A stretch of 64,000 bases of DNA, from contig NZ_JBBHKA010000001.1 of assembly GCF_037572775.1 (NCBI RefSeq), forward strand, positions 1,116,001-1,180,000, given 5' to 3'. The notes under the pieces were generated by a model. The model was not told where the DNA came from, did no database searches, and saw only the letters and a program-made list of their open reading frames with translations. Positions 1-9,542 of the stretch are shown here, in pieces. The position numbers and the translations under genes were made by a program. Within the stretch, counting starts at the first letter, position 1. Each line of letters begins with the position of its first letter. The stretch is from Ramlibacter sp. PS4R-6 (GTDB lineage: Bacteria > Pseudomonadota > Gammaproteobacteria > Burkholderiales > Burkholderiaceae_C).

Positions 1-648
1 CTGATCAAGGAGCGCGAGCCCGATGCGTACAACACCAACGGCATCGGGCCCTGGCAGAACGGGCCGTTCATCCACCGCCAGGGCTTGGACATCGGCCAGT
101 GGGGGCTGATCCCCTGGTTCTCGAAAACGCGCCGGCCCACCGGCAAGCTGGGCAAGCCGATCAGCACCAACAACTGCCGCATCGAGACGGTGGCGACGGC
201 ACCGAGCTTCAAGGCCCCGTGGGCGCGCGGCCAGCGCTGCCTGATCCCCGCCGCCGACTACGACGAACCGTACTGGGGCACGGGCAGGAACATCTGGTGG
301 CGCTTCGCGCGCAAGGACGGCGAGGCGTGGGCGCTCGCGGGCATCTGGAACGAATGGACCGACCCGGCGTCGGGCGAGATCGTGGTGAGCTACACCATGC
401 TCACGCAGAACTGCGACGACCACCCGCTGCTGTCGCTGATGCACAAGCCCGACCCCGCGCTGCCGCCCGACGAGCAGGACAAGCGCAGCGTGATCCCGAT
501 CGAGCGCAAGGACTGGGACACGTGGCTCAATGGCTCGATCGACGAGGCGATGGCGCTGGTGAAGTTGCCGGCGGTCGACCTGTTTTCGCATGGGGCGGCG
601 GACCCGGCGCAGGCGGTGCCGCTGCCGATCAAGCGCAACGAGGAATGA
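1..648 (+). CDS. SOS response-associated peptidase (YedK/HMCES family), 5' end missing
   Basis: The reading frame is open from base 1 to the stop at 646-648, so the gene runs off the left edge. About 215 residues are visible. The family forms a protective covalent crosslink to abasic sites in single-stranded DNA through a Cys at position 2, which lies outside the window. Visible family landmarks in order are NNCRIETV near residue 56 (the usual NARSET-like block), RCLIPAADYDEPYW (the usual RCLIPADGFYEW block with an acidic residue) and LMHKP near residue 147, which holds the conserved His. The stop is one base from the start of the next gene, so the two are probably cotranscribed. Family assignment is confident; the true start cannot be seen. 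Confidence 0.85.
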   Translation: MIKEREPDAYNTNGIGPWQNGPFIHRQGLDIGQWGLIPWFSKTRRPTGKLGKPISTNNCRIETVATAPSFKAPWARGQRCLIPAADYDEPYWGTGRNIWWRFARKDGEAWALAGIWNEWTDPASGEIVVSYTMLTQNCDDHPLLSLMHKPDPALPPDEQDKRSVIPIERKDWDTWLNGSIDEAMALVKLPAVDLFSHGAADPAQAVPLPIKRNEE

Positions 649-649
649 A

Positions 650-1513
650 ATGAGCGTCGCGCCCCTCCATCCCGACCGCATCGTCTTCCAGTCGGCGCGC
701 GTGACGGTTGGCGAGTGGCGCTGCCCGCGCACGCACCCGCTCTTCGCCGACAGCGGGCCCATCGAGCGCCACCTCGTGGCCTTCCCGCGCACGTCGGCGG
801 TGATCCGGCACGCGGGCCGCAGCGGCTTCGTCGCCGATGCGCGGCTGGCCACGGTCTACAACCGCGGGCAGCGCTACACGCGCGAAGCGGTCCATCCCGA
901 CGGCGACCGCTGCGACTGGTGGGCCGTCGATCCCGACACCGCCCGCGAGATCGCGGCCAGCGTGGACCGCCACGCCGGCACCGACGACGACGCGCCGCTG
1001 CGCTTCGCGCACGCACCGGTCGAGGCGACGCTGTACGCGCGGCAGCGTTCGCTGCTGCTGCGAATCCGGTCGGGCGCCATCGACACGTTGGCGGCGGAAG
1101 AGGCCGTCGTCGCGCTATGGCACGACACGGTGGCGGCCGGTGCGCGCGCCGCCGGCAGCGCGCGCGCGACGCCGTCGCGGGGCTCGCGCGAGGTCGCCGA
1201 AGCCGCTGCGCGCGAACTCGCGGCGTCCTGGCAGGACGCACACACGCTCGACTCGCTGTCGCGCGGGCTCGGTGTGTCGCCTTTCCACCTGTGCCGCTCG
1301 TTCCGCGCCGCGATGGGGCGCACCTTGCATCGCCAGCTCACGCTGCTGCGGCTGCGCGCCGCGCTCGAGGCGCTGAGCGAGGGCGGCAGCGACCTGACAC
1401 AGGTCGCACTCGCGCATGGCTTCAGCAGCCACAGCCACTTCAGCTACGCCTTCCGCCGCGAGTTCGGCCTCACGCCGAGCCAGTGGCGCGCGCAGCCGCG
1501 AGCAATTTCCTGA
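650..1513 (+). CDS. AraC-family transcriptional regulator
   Basis: A 287-residue DNA-binding regulator. The C-terminal 100 residues hold the double helix-turn-helix of the AraC/XylS family: the first helix pair around SLSRGLGVSPFHLCRSF and the second around VALAHGFSSHSHFSYAF, followed by the typical FRREFGLTPSQWR. The N-terminal 180 residues would be the sensing part, but no ligand pocket can be named. I chose the ATG at 650, one base after the upstream stop, because the 20 residues ahead of it in the same frame are low-complexity Arg-rich translation of the preceding gene. The target genes are unknown; the neighbours give no clear pathway. Confidence 0.85.
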   Translation: MSVAPLHPDRIVFQSARVTVGEWRCPRTHPLFADSGPIERHLVAFPRTSAVIRHAGRSGFVADARLATVYNRGQRYTREAVHPDGDRCDWWAVDPDTAREIAASVDRHAGTDDDAPLRFAHAPVEATLYARQRSLLLRIRSGAIDTLAAEEAVVALWHDTVAAGARAAGSARATPSRGSREVAEAAARELAASWQDAHTLDSLSRGLGVSPFHLCRSFRAAMGRTLHRQLTLLRLRAALEALSEGGSDLTQVALAHGFSSHSHFSYAFRREFGLTPSQWRAQPRAIS

Positions 1514-1550
1514 TAGCGGGCCGGCGGCGGCGGTGGCTAGAGTGCCCCGC

Positions 1551-2033
1551 ATGCACCGTTTCCTTCCCCTCGTTGCTTCGCTCGCCGTGGGTGCGGCATC
1601 GGCCGCGCCGTGCGAGGCGCCCGAATGGCGCCAGTTCGACTTCTGGCTGGGCGAGTGGACCGTGTTCGGCCCGGCCGGCAAAGTGGCCGGCACCAACGTC
1701 ATCACGCGCGAATACGGTGGCTGCGTCGTGCACGAGCGCTACACCACCGAGCGCGGCTATGCGGGCGAAAGCCTCAACGCCTGGGACGTCGACCGCAAGG
1801 TGTGGCACCAGACGTGGGTGGACAACGCGGGAACGCTGCTGCTGCTTGAAGGCCGTCTCGAAGGAAGCGCGATGGTCTTGCAGGGGGCCGGTGTCGACGA
1901 AGGCCGGCCGGTGAAGCACCGCATCACGTGGACGCCCAACGCCGACGGCACGGTGCGGCAGCACTGGGAAACCGCGGTCCCCGACGGTGCGTGGAAGACG
2001 GCGTTCGACGGGTTGTACCGCCGCAAGCCCTGA
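1551..2033 (+). CDS. Exported protein, DUF1579-like
   Basis: A 160-residue protein with a cleavable-looking signal peptide (MHRFLPLVASLAVGAASA, then APCEAPEW). The mature part starts with FDFWLGEW, a hallmark of a family of small beta-barrel, lipocalin-like proteins of unknown role often annotated DUF1579, and ends in YRRKP. The expected place of action is the periplasm. The ATG at 1551 is preferred over in-frame codons upstream because it gives the signal peptide. TAGAGT lies seven bases before it and no Shine-Dalgarno is visible, a pattern that fits a leaderless transcript. It converges with the NHL-repeat lipoprotein gene that ends at 2039. Function unknown. Confidence 0.7.
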   Translation: MHRFLPLVASLAVGAASAAPCEAPEWRQFDFWLGEWTVFGPAGKVAGTNVITREYGGCVVHERYTTERGYAGESLNAWDVDRKVWHQTWVDNAGTLLLLEGRLEGSAMVLQGAGVDEGRPVKHRITWTPNADGTVRQHWETAVPDGAWKTAFDGLYRRKP

Positions 2034-2038
2034 CGCAC

Positions 2039-3931
2039 CTACCGGATCTTCAGCAAGGACCAACCGCTGCCGACGACGAGCCCGCCGGGTGTCCACAGCA
2101 GCGACGCCGGGGCGTACAGGCGCCCCGGCAGCGGGCCGAGGACGATGGCCGTCTTGTCCAGGCTGCCCGCGATGGTGGTGACGGTCCCGTCGGGAGCCAC
2201 CTTGCGGATCGCTCCTGCGCAGACCACGCCGGTGGAGGTCAGCGCGTTGCATGCGCCCTGTTCGCCCACGTAGATGTTGCCCGCAGGATCCGTCGCCATC
2301 TGGTAGCCGGAGAACGCGTCGCCGAAGCGCGCGGCCGCCCCGACGCCGTCGGCGTGCGCCGCGGGGCCGGGAGCACCCGCCAGCACCGAGACCTGCCCTT
2401 GCGGCGTCACCTTGCGCAGCACATGGTCCATGCCGAGCATGTAGACGTTGCCGGCCGCGTCGGCGGCCAGCCCCATCCCTGCTGCGTGGATCCAGCCGCC
2501 CTCCGCCGAGATCACCTGTGGTGCGACGGTCGAAACCACGCCGCCGGGCGTGATCTTTCTCACCCCGTTGTCGTCGACCACGTACAGGTTGCCGGCGGCG
2601 TCGAGCACGGGCCCGACCAGCGAGCGCCCGAATCGCGCCGCCGTGCCTTGCCCGTCCGCATTCCCGATCGCACCCGTCTCGCCCGCGAACTCGGCCAGCG
2701 ACCCGTCGGCCGCAACACGCCAGATCGCGCCGCCGCCTTCGACGCACACGTCGCAGCTCCACTTCGGGGCGATCGCCAGGTAGTGGATGCCGCGAGCCCG
2801 GTCGAACGCGTATCCGGCCATCGACGAGCTGAAGCCGCTCACGGCAGGCACGGTGGCCGGGTAGAACTCGCTCGTCACCCCGCCGTCGGGCGTGACGCGG
2901 CGCATCACCAGGCCACCGTTGCCGAACGAGGGCACGAGGACGTCGCCGTTGTTGTCGAGGGCGGACCATGCGACCGACTCGAAACGCGCGGCGGCGCCCT
3001 GGCCGTCGCGGCGCACGGCCTCCGTCGGTTGGCCGCCCAGCACGACCGCCGTCCCGGTGCCGGGCAGAACGACGCTCACGACGCCTCCGAGCGCATCCGC
3101 GATGTACAGGTTGCCCGCCGCGTCCGCCGCGATGTCGTTGACCAGGACGTTCTCGGGCAGCACGCCGCCCAGGTGCAAGGTGGTCACGTTCCGCGCCGCA
3201 TCGATGCGGCGAATGCCCAAGTCAACGATGTACAGGTTGCCCAACCCGTCGGCGGCCAGGGTGCCGGGGCCCGAGAAGCGCGCATCCAGCCCCTGGCCGT
3301 CGACCGCGTCGAAGCCGAAACCTCCGGCCAGCGTGGTGATCGTGCCGTCCGCCGCGATCTTGCGCACGCGCACGGAACGCGGCGGCATGTCTTCGAAGTA
3401 GCCGGGCGTCACGTACAGGTCGACGACGTAGATTGTCCCCTTGCGGTCCGTCGCCATGCTCATGACCTGGGTCAGCCGGCCTTGCCCGCGCGGCCCGTCC
3501 TCCATGCCGCATTCGCTGTTCGTGCCGGCGAAGGCGGTGCGCTCGAACGATGGCGTGACCTTCCACACGACGCAGTAGCCGGCTTCGTAGGTGTTGCCCT
3601 GGGGGTCGGTGATCGCGCGGAAGCCGGGCGGCACTTCGGCGGGCCCGCCGATCGTCGAGATGGCGCCGGAGGGGCTGATCATCCGGAACATGGCCCCGTC
3701 GCGCACGAGGACGTTGCCCTGCGCGTCGACGTCAAGCTCAAACGGCGACCCCAGGCGCGCGACGGATGCGTCGCCATCGAGGTCGCCCGGCCCGCCCGTG
3801 CTGCCGGCGAGCAGCGTCAGCTGCGTCGGCGCGGCGGCCTCGACAGGCTCGCCTGTGCTGCCGCCACCACAGGCGAGCAGCGAAGCGCAGAGACAGGCGA
3901 GGGCGATGAACGGGCGGAAGGTCCGGGTCAC
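2039..3931 (-). CDS. NHL-repeat (beta-propeller) lipoprotein
   Basis: A 630-residue secreted protein read from a GTG start at 3931. The N-terminus MTRTFRPFIALACLCASLLAC followed by GGG is a lipoprotein signal with a lipobox cysteine, so it is probably anchored in the outer membrane facing the periplasm or outside. The rest consists of repeats such as DAAGNLYIADALGG, DAAGNLYVVDDNGVRKI and DPAGNIYVGEQGA, typical NHL blades of about 50-60 residues, alternating with GxGxxARF motifs. Such propellers usually bind partners or ligands and are rarely enzymes. The frame stays open for 45 codons upstream, but only the GTG gives a signal peptide directly at the N-terminus. Partner unknown. Confidence 0.8.
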   Translation of the reverse strand: MTRTFRPFIALACLCASLLACGGGSTGEPVEAAAPTQLTLLAGSTGGPGDLDGDASVARLGSPFELDVDAQGNVLVRDGAMFRMISPSGAISTIGGPAEVPPGFRAITDPQGNTYEAGYCVVWKVTPSFERTAFAGTNSECGMEDGPRGQGRLTQVMSMATDRKGTIYVVDLYVTPGYFEDMPPRSVRVRKIAADGTITTLAGGFGFDAVDGQGLDARFSGPGTLAADGLGNLYIVDLGIRRIDAARNVTTLHLGGVLPENVLVNDIAADAAGNLYIADALGGVVSVVLPGTGTAVVLGGQPTEAVRRDGQGAAARFESVAWSALDNNGDVLVPSFGNGGLVMRRVTPDGGVTSEFYPATVPAVSGFSSSMAGYAFDRARGIHYLAIAPKWSCDVCVEGGGAIWRVAADGSLAEFAGETGAIGNADGQGTAARFGRSLVGPVLDAAGNLYVVDDNGVRKITPGGVVSTVAPQVISAEGGWIHAAGMGLAADAAGNVYMLGMDHVLRKVTPQGQVSVLAGAPGPAAHADGVGAAARFGDAFSGYQMATDPAGNIYVGEQGACNALTSTGVVCAGAIRKVAPDGTVTTIAGSLDKTAIVLGPLPGRLYAPASLLWTPGGLVVGSGWSLLKIR

Positions 3932-4040
3932 GATGAGGGCGGGTCCGAAAGGCAAAGTCCCGCACTGTAGAGCAACACAACGACTGCCGGGCAGCGGCGA
4001 TCCCCCGTGACGGCCGCTTCGTTGCCTCCGGCGGGAATTC

Positions 4041-4092
4041 TTGGCTTGCCCGCCGTCCCCGGGCATAATTGACGTTTACGTAAACGTCAATT
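4041..4092 (+). promoter_or_regulatory. Promoter with overlapping 26-bp palindromic operator, LiuR-like
   Basis: TTGGCT (4041-4046) and CATAAT (4064-4069) are spaced 17 bases apart and look like a sigma-70 promoter reading toward the thioesterase and liuA. A perfect 26-bp palindrome at 4067-4092 overlaps the last three bases of the -10 and the predicted transcription start; each half reads AATTGACGTTTAC. The core resembles published operators of LiuR, the MerR-family regulator of branched-chain amino acid and acyl-CoA catabolism in Proteobacteria. The gene directly served includes isovaleryl-CoA dehydrogenase, a classic LiuR target. No liuR gene is in the window. Regulator identity is inference; the palindrome itself is certain. 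Confidence 0.7.
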
Positions 4093-4106
4093 CCCCAGGA
4101 GCCGCC

Positions 4107-4568
4107 ATGGCCGAAGCCGCGTTCACCCCGAAGGACCCGCAGTATGAGCAGCGCGTGCGTGCGAGCTTCGAGCGCCAGGCGGCGATGCAGACCATCGGCG
4201 CCTTCCTGTCGGTGATCGACCCCGGCCGCGTGGTGATCGAGCTGCCGTACGCGCAGGCGCTCACGCAGCAGCACGGCTTCCTGCACGCGGGGATGATCGC
4301 CACGGCGCTGGACTCGGCCTGCGGCTACGCGGCCTTCACGCTCATGCCGCACGACGCGGCGGTGCTGACCATCGAATACAAGATCAACCTGCTCGCGCCG
4401 GGCAAGGGCCAGCTGTTCCGCATGGAAGGCGTGGTGACCAAGCCCGGGCGTACGATCACCGTCGTCGAGGGCAGGGCCTTCGCCATCGACGAGGGCCGCG
4501 AGAAACTCATCGCCACCATGACCGCGACCGAGATGAGCGTCTTCGGCCGCGACGACGTCAAGCACTAG
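4107..4568 (+). CDS. PaaI-family (hotdog) thioesterase
   Basis: A 153-residue hotdog-fold protein, the usual length for PaaI-type thioesterases that hydrolyse acyl-CoA or aryl-CoA in the cytoplasm. The core [19 protein letters not shown] carries the family's HxG turn followed by the catalytic acidic residue (D in ALDSA), and the second strand block is [14 protein letters not shown]. The ATG at 4107 follows an AGGAG (4097-4101). It lies ten bases before liuA and behind the LiuR-like operator, so it is probably the first gene of a thioesterase-liuA operon. A likely role is release of CoA from stalled branched acyl-CoA; the substrate is not evident from sequence. Confidence 0.85.
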   Translation: MAEAAFTPKDPQYEQRVRASFERQAAMQTIGAFLSVIDPGRVVIELPYAQALTQQHGFLHAGMIATALDSACGYAAFTLMPHDAAVLTIEYKINLLAPGKGQLFRMEGVVTKPGRTITVVEGRAFAIDEGREKLIATMTATEMSVFGRDDVKH

Positions 4569-4578
4569 GAGACAGAAC

Positions 4579-5760
4579 ATGAACGACCTGCCCGGCCTGA
4601 ACTTCCAGCTCGGCGAGGACATCGACGCCTTGCGCGACGCGGTGCGCGAGTTCGCGCAGGCCGAGATCGCGCCGCGCGCGGCCGAGGCCGACCGCAGCGA
4701 CCAGTTCCCCATGGACCTGTGGCCCAAGATGGGCGAGCTCGGCGTGCTGGGCATCACCGTGCCCGAGGCCTACGGCGGCGCCGGCATGGGCTACCTGGCG
4801 CACATGGTGGCGATGGAGGAGATCTCGCGCGCATCGGCGGGCATCGGCCTGTCGTACGGCGCGCACTCCAACCTGTGCGTCAACCAGATCAAGCGCAACG
4901 GCAACGAGGCGCAGAAGAAGAAGTACCTGCCCAAGCTGATCTCCGGCGAGCACGTCGGCGCGCTCGCCATGAGCGAGCCCGGCGCGGGCAGCGACGTCAT
5001 CTCGATGAAATTGAAGGCCGTCGACAAGGGCGGCTACTACGTGCTGAACGGCACCAAGATGTGGATCACCAACGGCCCCGATGCCGACACGATGGTGGTC
5101 TATGCGAAGACGGAGCCGGAACTCGGTGCGCGCGGCGTCACGGCCTTCATCGTCGAGAAGGGCATGAAGGGTTTCTCCACGGCGCAGAAGCTGGACAAGC
5201 TGGGCATGCGCGGCTCGCACACCGGCGAGATGGTGTTCCAGGACGTCGAGGTGCCCGCGGAAAACGTGCTGGGCACGCTGAACGGCGGCGCGAAGGTGCT
5301 GATGTCCGGCCTGGACTACGAGCGCGCGGTGCTCGCCGCCGGGCCCGTCGGGATCATGCAGGCCGTGATGGACAACGTGGTGCCCTACATCCACGACCGC
5401 AAGCAGTTCGGCCAGTCGATCGGCGAGTTCCAGCTCATCCAGGGCAAGGTCGCCGACATGTACACCGTGCTGCAGGCCGGCCGCGCGTTCCTCTACACCG
5501 TCGGCAAGAACCTCGACATGCTGGGCGCCGAGCACGTGCGCCAGGTGCGCAAGGACTGCGCCTCGGTCATCCTGTGGTGCGCCGAAAAGGCGACGTGGAT
5601 GGCCGGCGAGGGCATCCAGGTGTTCGGCGGCAACGGCTACATCAACGAGTACCCGCTGGGGCGCCTGTGGCGCGACGCCAAGCTCTATGAGATCGGCGCC
5701 GGCACCAGCGAGATCCGCCGCATGCTGATCGGCCGCGAGCTGTTCGCCGAGACGATGTAG
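4579..5760 (+). CDS. liuA: Isovaleryl-CoA dehydrogenase
   Basis: A 393-residue FAD-dependent acyl-CoA dehydrogenase, full length for the family. It oxidises isovaleryl-CoA to 3-methylcrotonyl-CoA in leucine breakdown and passes electrons to electron-transfer flavoprotein. Family blocks are [10 protein letters not shown] (131-140), MWITNGP (161-167), [16 protein letters not shown] and the C-terminal [19 protein letters not shown]. The catalytic base sits in helix G as [13 protein letters not shown] (Glu248), the position used by isovaleryl-CoA dehydrogenases rather than the C-terminal Glu of short- and medium-chain enzymes, which supports the specific name. It lies ten bases after the thioesterase. 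The other liu genes are about 37 kb downstream in this window. Confidence 0.93.
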   Translation: MNDLPGLNFQLGEDIDALRDAVREFAQAEIAPRAAEADRSDQFPMDLWPKMGELGVLGITVPEAYGGAGMGYLAHMVAMEEISRASAGIGLSYGAHSNLCVNQIKRNGNEAQKKKYLPKLISGEHVGALAMSEPGAGSDVISMKLKAVDKGGYYVLNGTKMWITNGPDADTMVVYAKTEPELGARGVTAFIVEKGMKGFSTAQKLDKLGMRGSHTGEMVFQDVEVPAENVLGTLNGGAKVLMSGLDYERAVLAAGPVGIMQAVMDNVVPYIHDRKQFGQSIGEFQLIQGKVADMYTVLQAGRAFLYTVGKNLDMLGAEHVRQVRKDCASVILWCAEKATWMAGEGIQVFGGNGYINEYPLGRLWRDAKLYEIGAGTSEIRRMLIGRELFAETM

Positions 5761-5803
5761 GTAAGCCCACGTACCAGCGACAATTCGACCGAACCTCCAC
5801 AAT

Positions 5804-6463
5804 ATGCCCATGGCTTCGCTCGCCGACCTCTTCGCCCACAACCGCGCCTGGGCGGCGCAGATGGAGCGCGAACGCCCCGGCTTCTTCGCGTCGCTGACCA
5901 AGCAGCAGGCGCCCAAGTACATGTGGATCGGCTGCTCCGACAGCCGCGTGCCCGCCAACCAGATCACGGGGCTGGACCCCGGCGAGGTCTTCGTCCACCG
6001 CAACGTCGCCAACGTGGTCGTGCACTCCGACCTCAACGCGCTGTCCACCATCCAGTTCGCCGTGGACATGCTGAAGGTCGAGCACATCATGGTGGTGGGC
6101 CACTACGGTTGCGGCGGCGTGCAGGCGGCGCTGGAGAACCGGCGCGTGGGCCTGGCCGACAACTGGATCCGCCACATCTCCGACGTGCGCGACCGCCACC
6201 GCGGCCTGCTGGAGAACACCGCGCCCGACAAGCGGCTGGACGCGCTGGTCGAACTCAACGTCATCGAGCAGGTGGTCAACGTGTGCGTCAGCACCGTGAT
6301 GACCGACGCCTGGGCCAAGGGCCAGAAGGTCACCGTGCACGGCTGGGCCTACGGCGTGCACGACGGCTTGCTGCACGACCTGCACATCACGGTGGACGGC
6401 GCCGACTCGATCGAGCCGGCCTACCGCGCGGCCATCGAAGGCATCACGGCCGACCGCCGCTAG
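5804..6463 (+). CDS. can: Beta-class carbonic anhydrase
   Basis: A 219-residue cytoplasmic zinc enzyme that interconverts CO2 and bicarbonate. The zinc ligands and active-site pair are visible: Cys44, Asp46 and Arg48 in CSDSRVP, then His100 and Cys103 in GHYGCGG. It matches the E. coli Can type in length and in the C-terminal [13 protein letters not shown] block. Bicarbonate supply is relevant to biotin carboxylases such as LiuD, but no operon link is shown. Two starts are possible: ATG at 5804 or 5810. CACAAT at 5798-5803 lies six bases before the second ATG, so a leaderless transcript from 5810 fits well; the coordinates keep the longer form. Confidence 0.93.
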   Translation: MPMASLADLFAHNRAWAAQMERERPGFFASLTKQQAPKYMWIGCSDSRVPANQITGLDPGEVFVHRNVANVVVHSDLNALSTIQFAVDMLKVEHIMVVGHYGCGGVQAALENRRVGLADNWIRHISDVRDRHRGLLENTAPDKRLDALVELNVIEQVVNVCVSTVMTDAWAKGQKVTVHGWAYGVHDGLLHDLHITVDGADSIEPAYRAAIEGITADRR

Positions 6464-6479
6464 GGCCCGGAAGCGCGCC

Positions 6480-8345
6480 ATGCCGATGTTCCCCCAGCGC
6501 CTCGATTCGCCGCTGGCCTACGACATCGCCAAGGCCATGCTGGACGGCTTCAACCGCCACTACCGCCTGTTCCGCCAGGAGTCGGCGCGCGCCAAGCACC
6601 GCTTCGAGACGGCCGACTGGCACGGCCAGCAGCGCGCCCAGCGCGAGCGCATCCAGTTCTACGACCTGCGCGTGCGCGAAGCCACGGCGCGGCTCGAGAA
6701 GGAATTCAAGGCCGGCGAGCAGCCGATGGAAGTCTGGCAGCAGGTCAAATTGCACTTCATCGGCCTGCTGGTCGACCACCACCAGCCCGAGTGCGCCGAG
6801 ACCTTCTTCAACTCGGTCACGACGAAGATCCTGCACCGCACGCACTTTCACAACGACTTCATCTTCGTGCGCCCGGCGGTCAGCACCGAGTTCATCGAGA
6901 ACGACGAGCCGGCGGCGATGCCGACCTACCGCTCGTACTACCCCACGCGCGAAACGCTGCACGAAACCATCGTTCGCATCATCGACAACTTCCAGTTGCT
7001 GCGGGAGTTCGACGACCTGCCGCGCGACGCGCAATTCGTGCTCGAGGCCTTCAGCGGCCGCCTGGCGCAGGTCAAGTTGCGCGCCAACTTCCAGGTGCAG
7101 GTGCTGTCGTCGCTGTTCTTCCGCAACAAGGGCGCCTACGTCGTCGGCAAGCTGATCAACGGCTTCAACGAGGTGCCGTTCGCGCTGCCCATCCTGCACA
7201 ACAAGCAGGGCAAGCTGTTCATCGACGCGTGCCTGTTCGGCGAGGACGACCTGCAGGGCCTGTTCTCCTTCGCCCGCGCGTACTTCATGGTGGACATGGA
7301 GATCCCGGCGGCGTACGTGCAGTTCCTGCGCTCGCTCATGCCGCGCAAGCCGCGCAACGAGATCTACAACGCGCTCGGCCTGGCCAAGCAGGGCAAGACC
7401 CTCTTCTACCGCGACTTCCTCTACCACCTGAAGCATTCGTCGGACAAGTTCCGCATCGCGCCCGGCATCAAGGGCATGGTGATGCTCGTGTTCGACCTGC
7501 CTTCGTTTCCCTACGTCTTCAAGGTGATCAAGGACTGGTACCCGCCGCCCAAGGACACCACGCGCGAGCAGATCAAGGGCAAGTACCTGCTGGTCAAGCA
7601 GCACGACCGCGTGGGCCGCATGGCCGACACGCTGGAATACAGCGACGTGGCGTTCTCGCGCGACCGCTTCGAGGACGACCTGATCGAGGAGCTGAAGAAG
7701 TTCTGCCCCTCGCTGCTGGAGATCGGCGACCGCGACGGCGACGGCGCCGAGGAGGTGATCATCAAGCACCTGTACATCGAGCGCCGCATGATCCCGCTGA
7801 ACATCTACCTGCAGGAGGCGTTCGACACGCTGCAGGTGGCGGAGGCGGGCAGCCCGCACGCCGTGCAGGCGCAGCAGCAGATCGAGTCGGCGGTGGTCGA
7901 GTACGGCAACGCCATCAAGGACCTGGTGGCGGCCAACATCTTCCCCGGCGACATGCTGTGGAAGAACTTCGGCGTCACGCGCAACGGCAAGGTCGTCTTC
8001 TACGACTACGACGAGATCGAATACCTCACCGAGTGCAACTTCCGCAAGGTGCCGCAGGCGCGCACGGAAGAAGAGGAGATGTCGGGCGAGGTCTGGTACC
8101 CGGTGAACCGGCACGACGTGTTCCCCGAGACCTTCGAGCCCTTCCTGCTGGGCAACCCGGCGGTGCGCGAGGTGTTCATGAAGCACCACGCCGACCTGCT
8201 GGACCCGGCGTTCTGGAATTCGCGCAAGGAGCGCATCGTCGCGGGCCATGTCCACGACGTCTTCCCCTACGAGAGAGACAAGCGATTCATCCGCAAGCTG
8301 TCGCCGGCGCAGCGCAGCGCGGAACCCCTGACCGAACCGATCTGA
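6480..8345 (+). CDS. aceK: Isocitrate dehydrogenase kinase/phosphatase
   Basis: A 621-residue bifunctional enzyme that phosphorylates and dephosphorylates isocitrate dehydrogenase, diverting carbon into the glyoxylate bypass during growth on acetate or fatty acids. The ATP-binding segment [14 protein letters not shown] lies near residues 327-340, with the likely nucleotide-binding Lys in YVFKVIKDW near 349. The catalytic loop region [20 protein letters not shown] is near 488-507. Length and N-terminus ([20 protein letters not shown]) fit the family. It is followed 12 bases later by a thiolase and then by an acyl-CoA dehydrogenase, which fits a role in acetyl-CoA metabolism. No isocitrate lyase or malate synthase gene is in view. 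Confidence 0.95.
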   Translation: MPMFPQRLDSPLAYDIAKAMLDGFNRHYRLFRQESARAKHRFETADWHGQQRAQRERIQFYDLRVREATARLEKEFKAGEQPMEVWQQVKLHFIGLLVDHHQPECAETFFNSVTTKILHRTHFHNDFIFVRPAVSTEFIENDEPAAMPTYRSYYPTRETLHETIVRIIDNFQLLREFDDLPRDAQFVLEAFSGRLAQVKLRANFQVQVLSSLFFRNKGAYVVGKLINGFNEVPFALPILHNKQGKLFIDACLFGEDDLQGLFSFARAYFMVDMEIPAAYVQFLRSLMPRKPRNEIYNALGLAKQGKTLFYRDFLYHLKHSSDKFRIAPGIKGMVMLVFDLPSFPYVFKVIKDWYPPPKDTTREQIKGKYLLVKQHDRVGRMADTLEYSDVAFSRDRFEDDLIEELKKFCPSLLEIGDRDGDGAEEVIIKHLYIERRMIPLNIYLQEAFDTLQVAEAGSPHAVQAQQQIESAVVEYGNAIKDLVAANIFPGDMLWKNFGVTRNGKVVFYDYDEIEYLTECNFRKVPQARTEEEEMSGEVWYPVNRHDVFPETFEPFLLGNPAVREVFMKHHADLLDPAFWNSRKERIVAGHVHDVFPYERDKRFIRKLSPAQRSAEPLTEPI

Positions 8346-8357
8346 AAGGAGATCACC

Positions 8358-9539
8358 ATGTCCGATTCCATCGTCATCACGGGCGCGGCACGCACGCCGA
8401 TGGGCGCCTTCCAGGGCGACTTCACCGCGCTGGCCGCCCATGACCTCGGCGGCGCCGCGATCAAGGCCGCCGTCGAACGCGCTGGCGTTTCCGGCGACGC
8501 CGTCGGCGAAGTGCTGTTCGGCAACTGCCTGATGGCGGGCCAGGGCCAGGCGCCCGCGCGCCAGGCGCTGTTCAAGGCCGGCCTGCCCAAGAGCACGGGC
8601 GCCGTCACGCTGTCGAAGATGTGCGGCTCGGGCATGAAGGCCGCGATGTTCGCGCACGACATGCTGCTGGCCGGCACGCACGAGATCATGGTCGCCGGCG
8701 GCATGGAGAGCATGACCAACGCGCCCTACCTGCTGCTCAAGGGCCGCGGCGGCTACCGCATGGGCCACGACAAGGTCTTCGACCACATGATGCTGGACGG
8801 CCTGGAGGACGCTTACGAGCCGGGCCGCGCCATGGGCACCTTCGGCGAGGACTGCGCCGCCAAGTACAAGTTCACGCGCGAGGCGCAGGACGCCTTCGCC
8901 ACCGCATCGGTGATGCGCGCGAAGAAGGCCACCGAGTCGGGCGCGTTCGCCGCCGAGATCACGCCCGTCATCGTCAAGGACCGCGCCGGCGAGCGCGTGG
9001 TGTCCATCGACGAAGGCCCGGGCAAGGTCAAGCTGGACAAGATCCCGCAGCTCAAGCCCGCGTTCAAGAAGGACGGCACGATCACCGCCGCGTCGTCCTC
9101 GTCGATCAACGACGGCGCCGCCGCGCTGGTGCTGATGAAGGAATCGACCGCGTCGCGCCTGGGCGGCAAGGCCATCGCGCGCATCGTCGGCCACGCCACG
9201 CACGCGCAGGAGCCCAATTGGTTCACCACGGCCCCCGTGGGCGCGACGCAGAAGCTGCTCGGCAAGATCGGCTGGAAGGCGAGCGACGTGGACCTGTGGG
9301 AAGTCAACGAGGCCTTCGCCGTGGTGCCGATGGCGCTGATGGAGGAACTCAAGCTCCCGCACGACATCGTCAACGTCAACGGCGGCGCCTGCGCGCTGGG
9401 CCACCCGATCGGCGCATCCGGCGCGCGCATCATGGTCACGCTGATCCACGCGCTGAAGGCGCGCGGCGGCAAGCGCGGCATCGCCACGCTGTGCATCGGC
9501 GGCGGCGAAGGCACCGCGGTCGCGGTCGAACTGCTGTAA
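8358..9539 (+). CDS. Acetyl-CoA C-acetyltransferase (thiolase)
   Basis: A 393-residue thiolase II family enzyme catalysing acetyl transfer between acetyl-CoA and acetoacetyl-CoA, in either direction. The catalytic residues are visible: the nucleophile Cys89 in LSKMCGSGMK, His349 in GHPIGASGAR, and the acid/base Cys379 in CIGGGEG. An AAAGGAGA stretch just ahead of the ATG is a good ribosome-binding site. It lies between aceK and an acyl-CoA dehydrogenase on the same strand, with gaps of 12 and 3 bases. It could act in short-chain acyl-CoA breakdown, in use of the acetoacetate made by LiuE, or in supplying acetoacetyl-CoA for polyhydroxybutyrate; sequence alone does not decide. Confidence 0.92.
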   Translation: MSDSIVITGAARTPMGAFQGDFTALAAHDLGGAAIKAAVERAGVSGDAVGEVLFGNCLMAGQGQAPARQALFKAGLPKSTGAVTLSKMCGSGMKAAMFAHDMLLAGTHEIMVAGGMESMTNAPYLLLKGRGGYRMGHDKVFDHMMLDGLEDAYEPGRAMGTFGEDCAAKYKFTREAQDAFATASVMRAKKATESGAFAAEITPVIVKDRAGERVVSIDEGPGKVKLDKIPQLKPAFKKDGTITAASSSSINDGAAALVLMKESTASRLGGKAIARIVGHATHAQEPNWFTTAPVGATQKLLGKIGWKASDVDLWEVNEAFAVVPMALMEELKLPHDIVNVNGGACALGHPIGASGARIMVTLIHALKARGGKRGIATLCIGGGEGTAVAVELL

Positions 9540-9542
9540 GCG

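Noticed and set aside
1928-3970. A 680-codon open frame on the plus strand over the NHL-repeat gene
   Set aside because: The opposite strand encodes NHL blades with a lipoprotein signal; the plus frame is Arg/His-rich without motifs.
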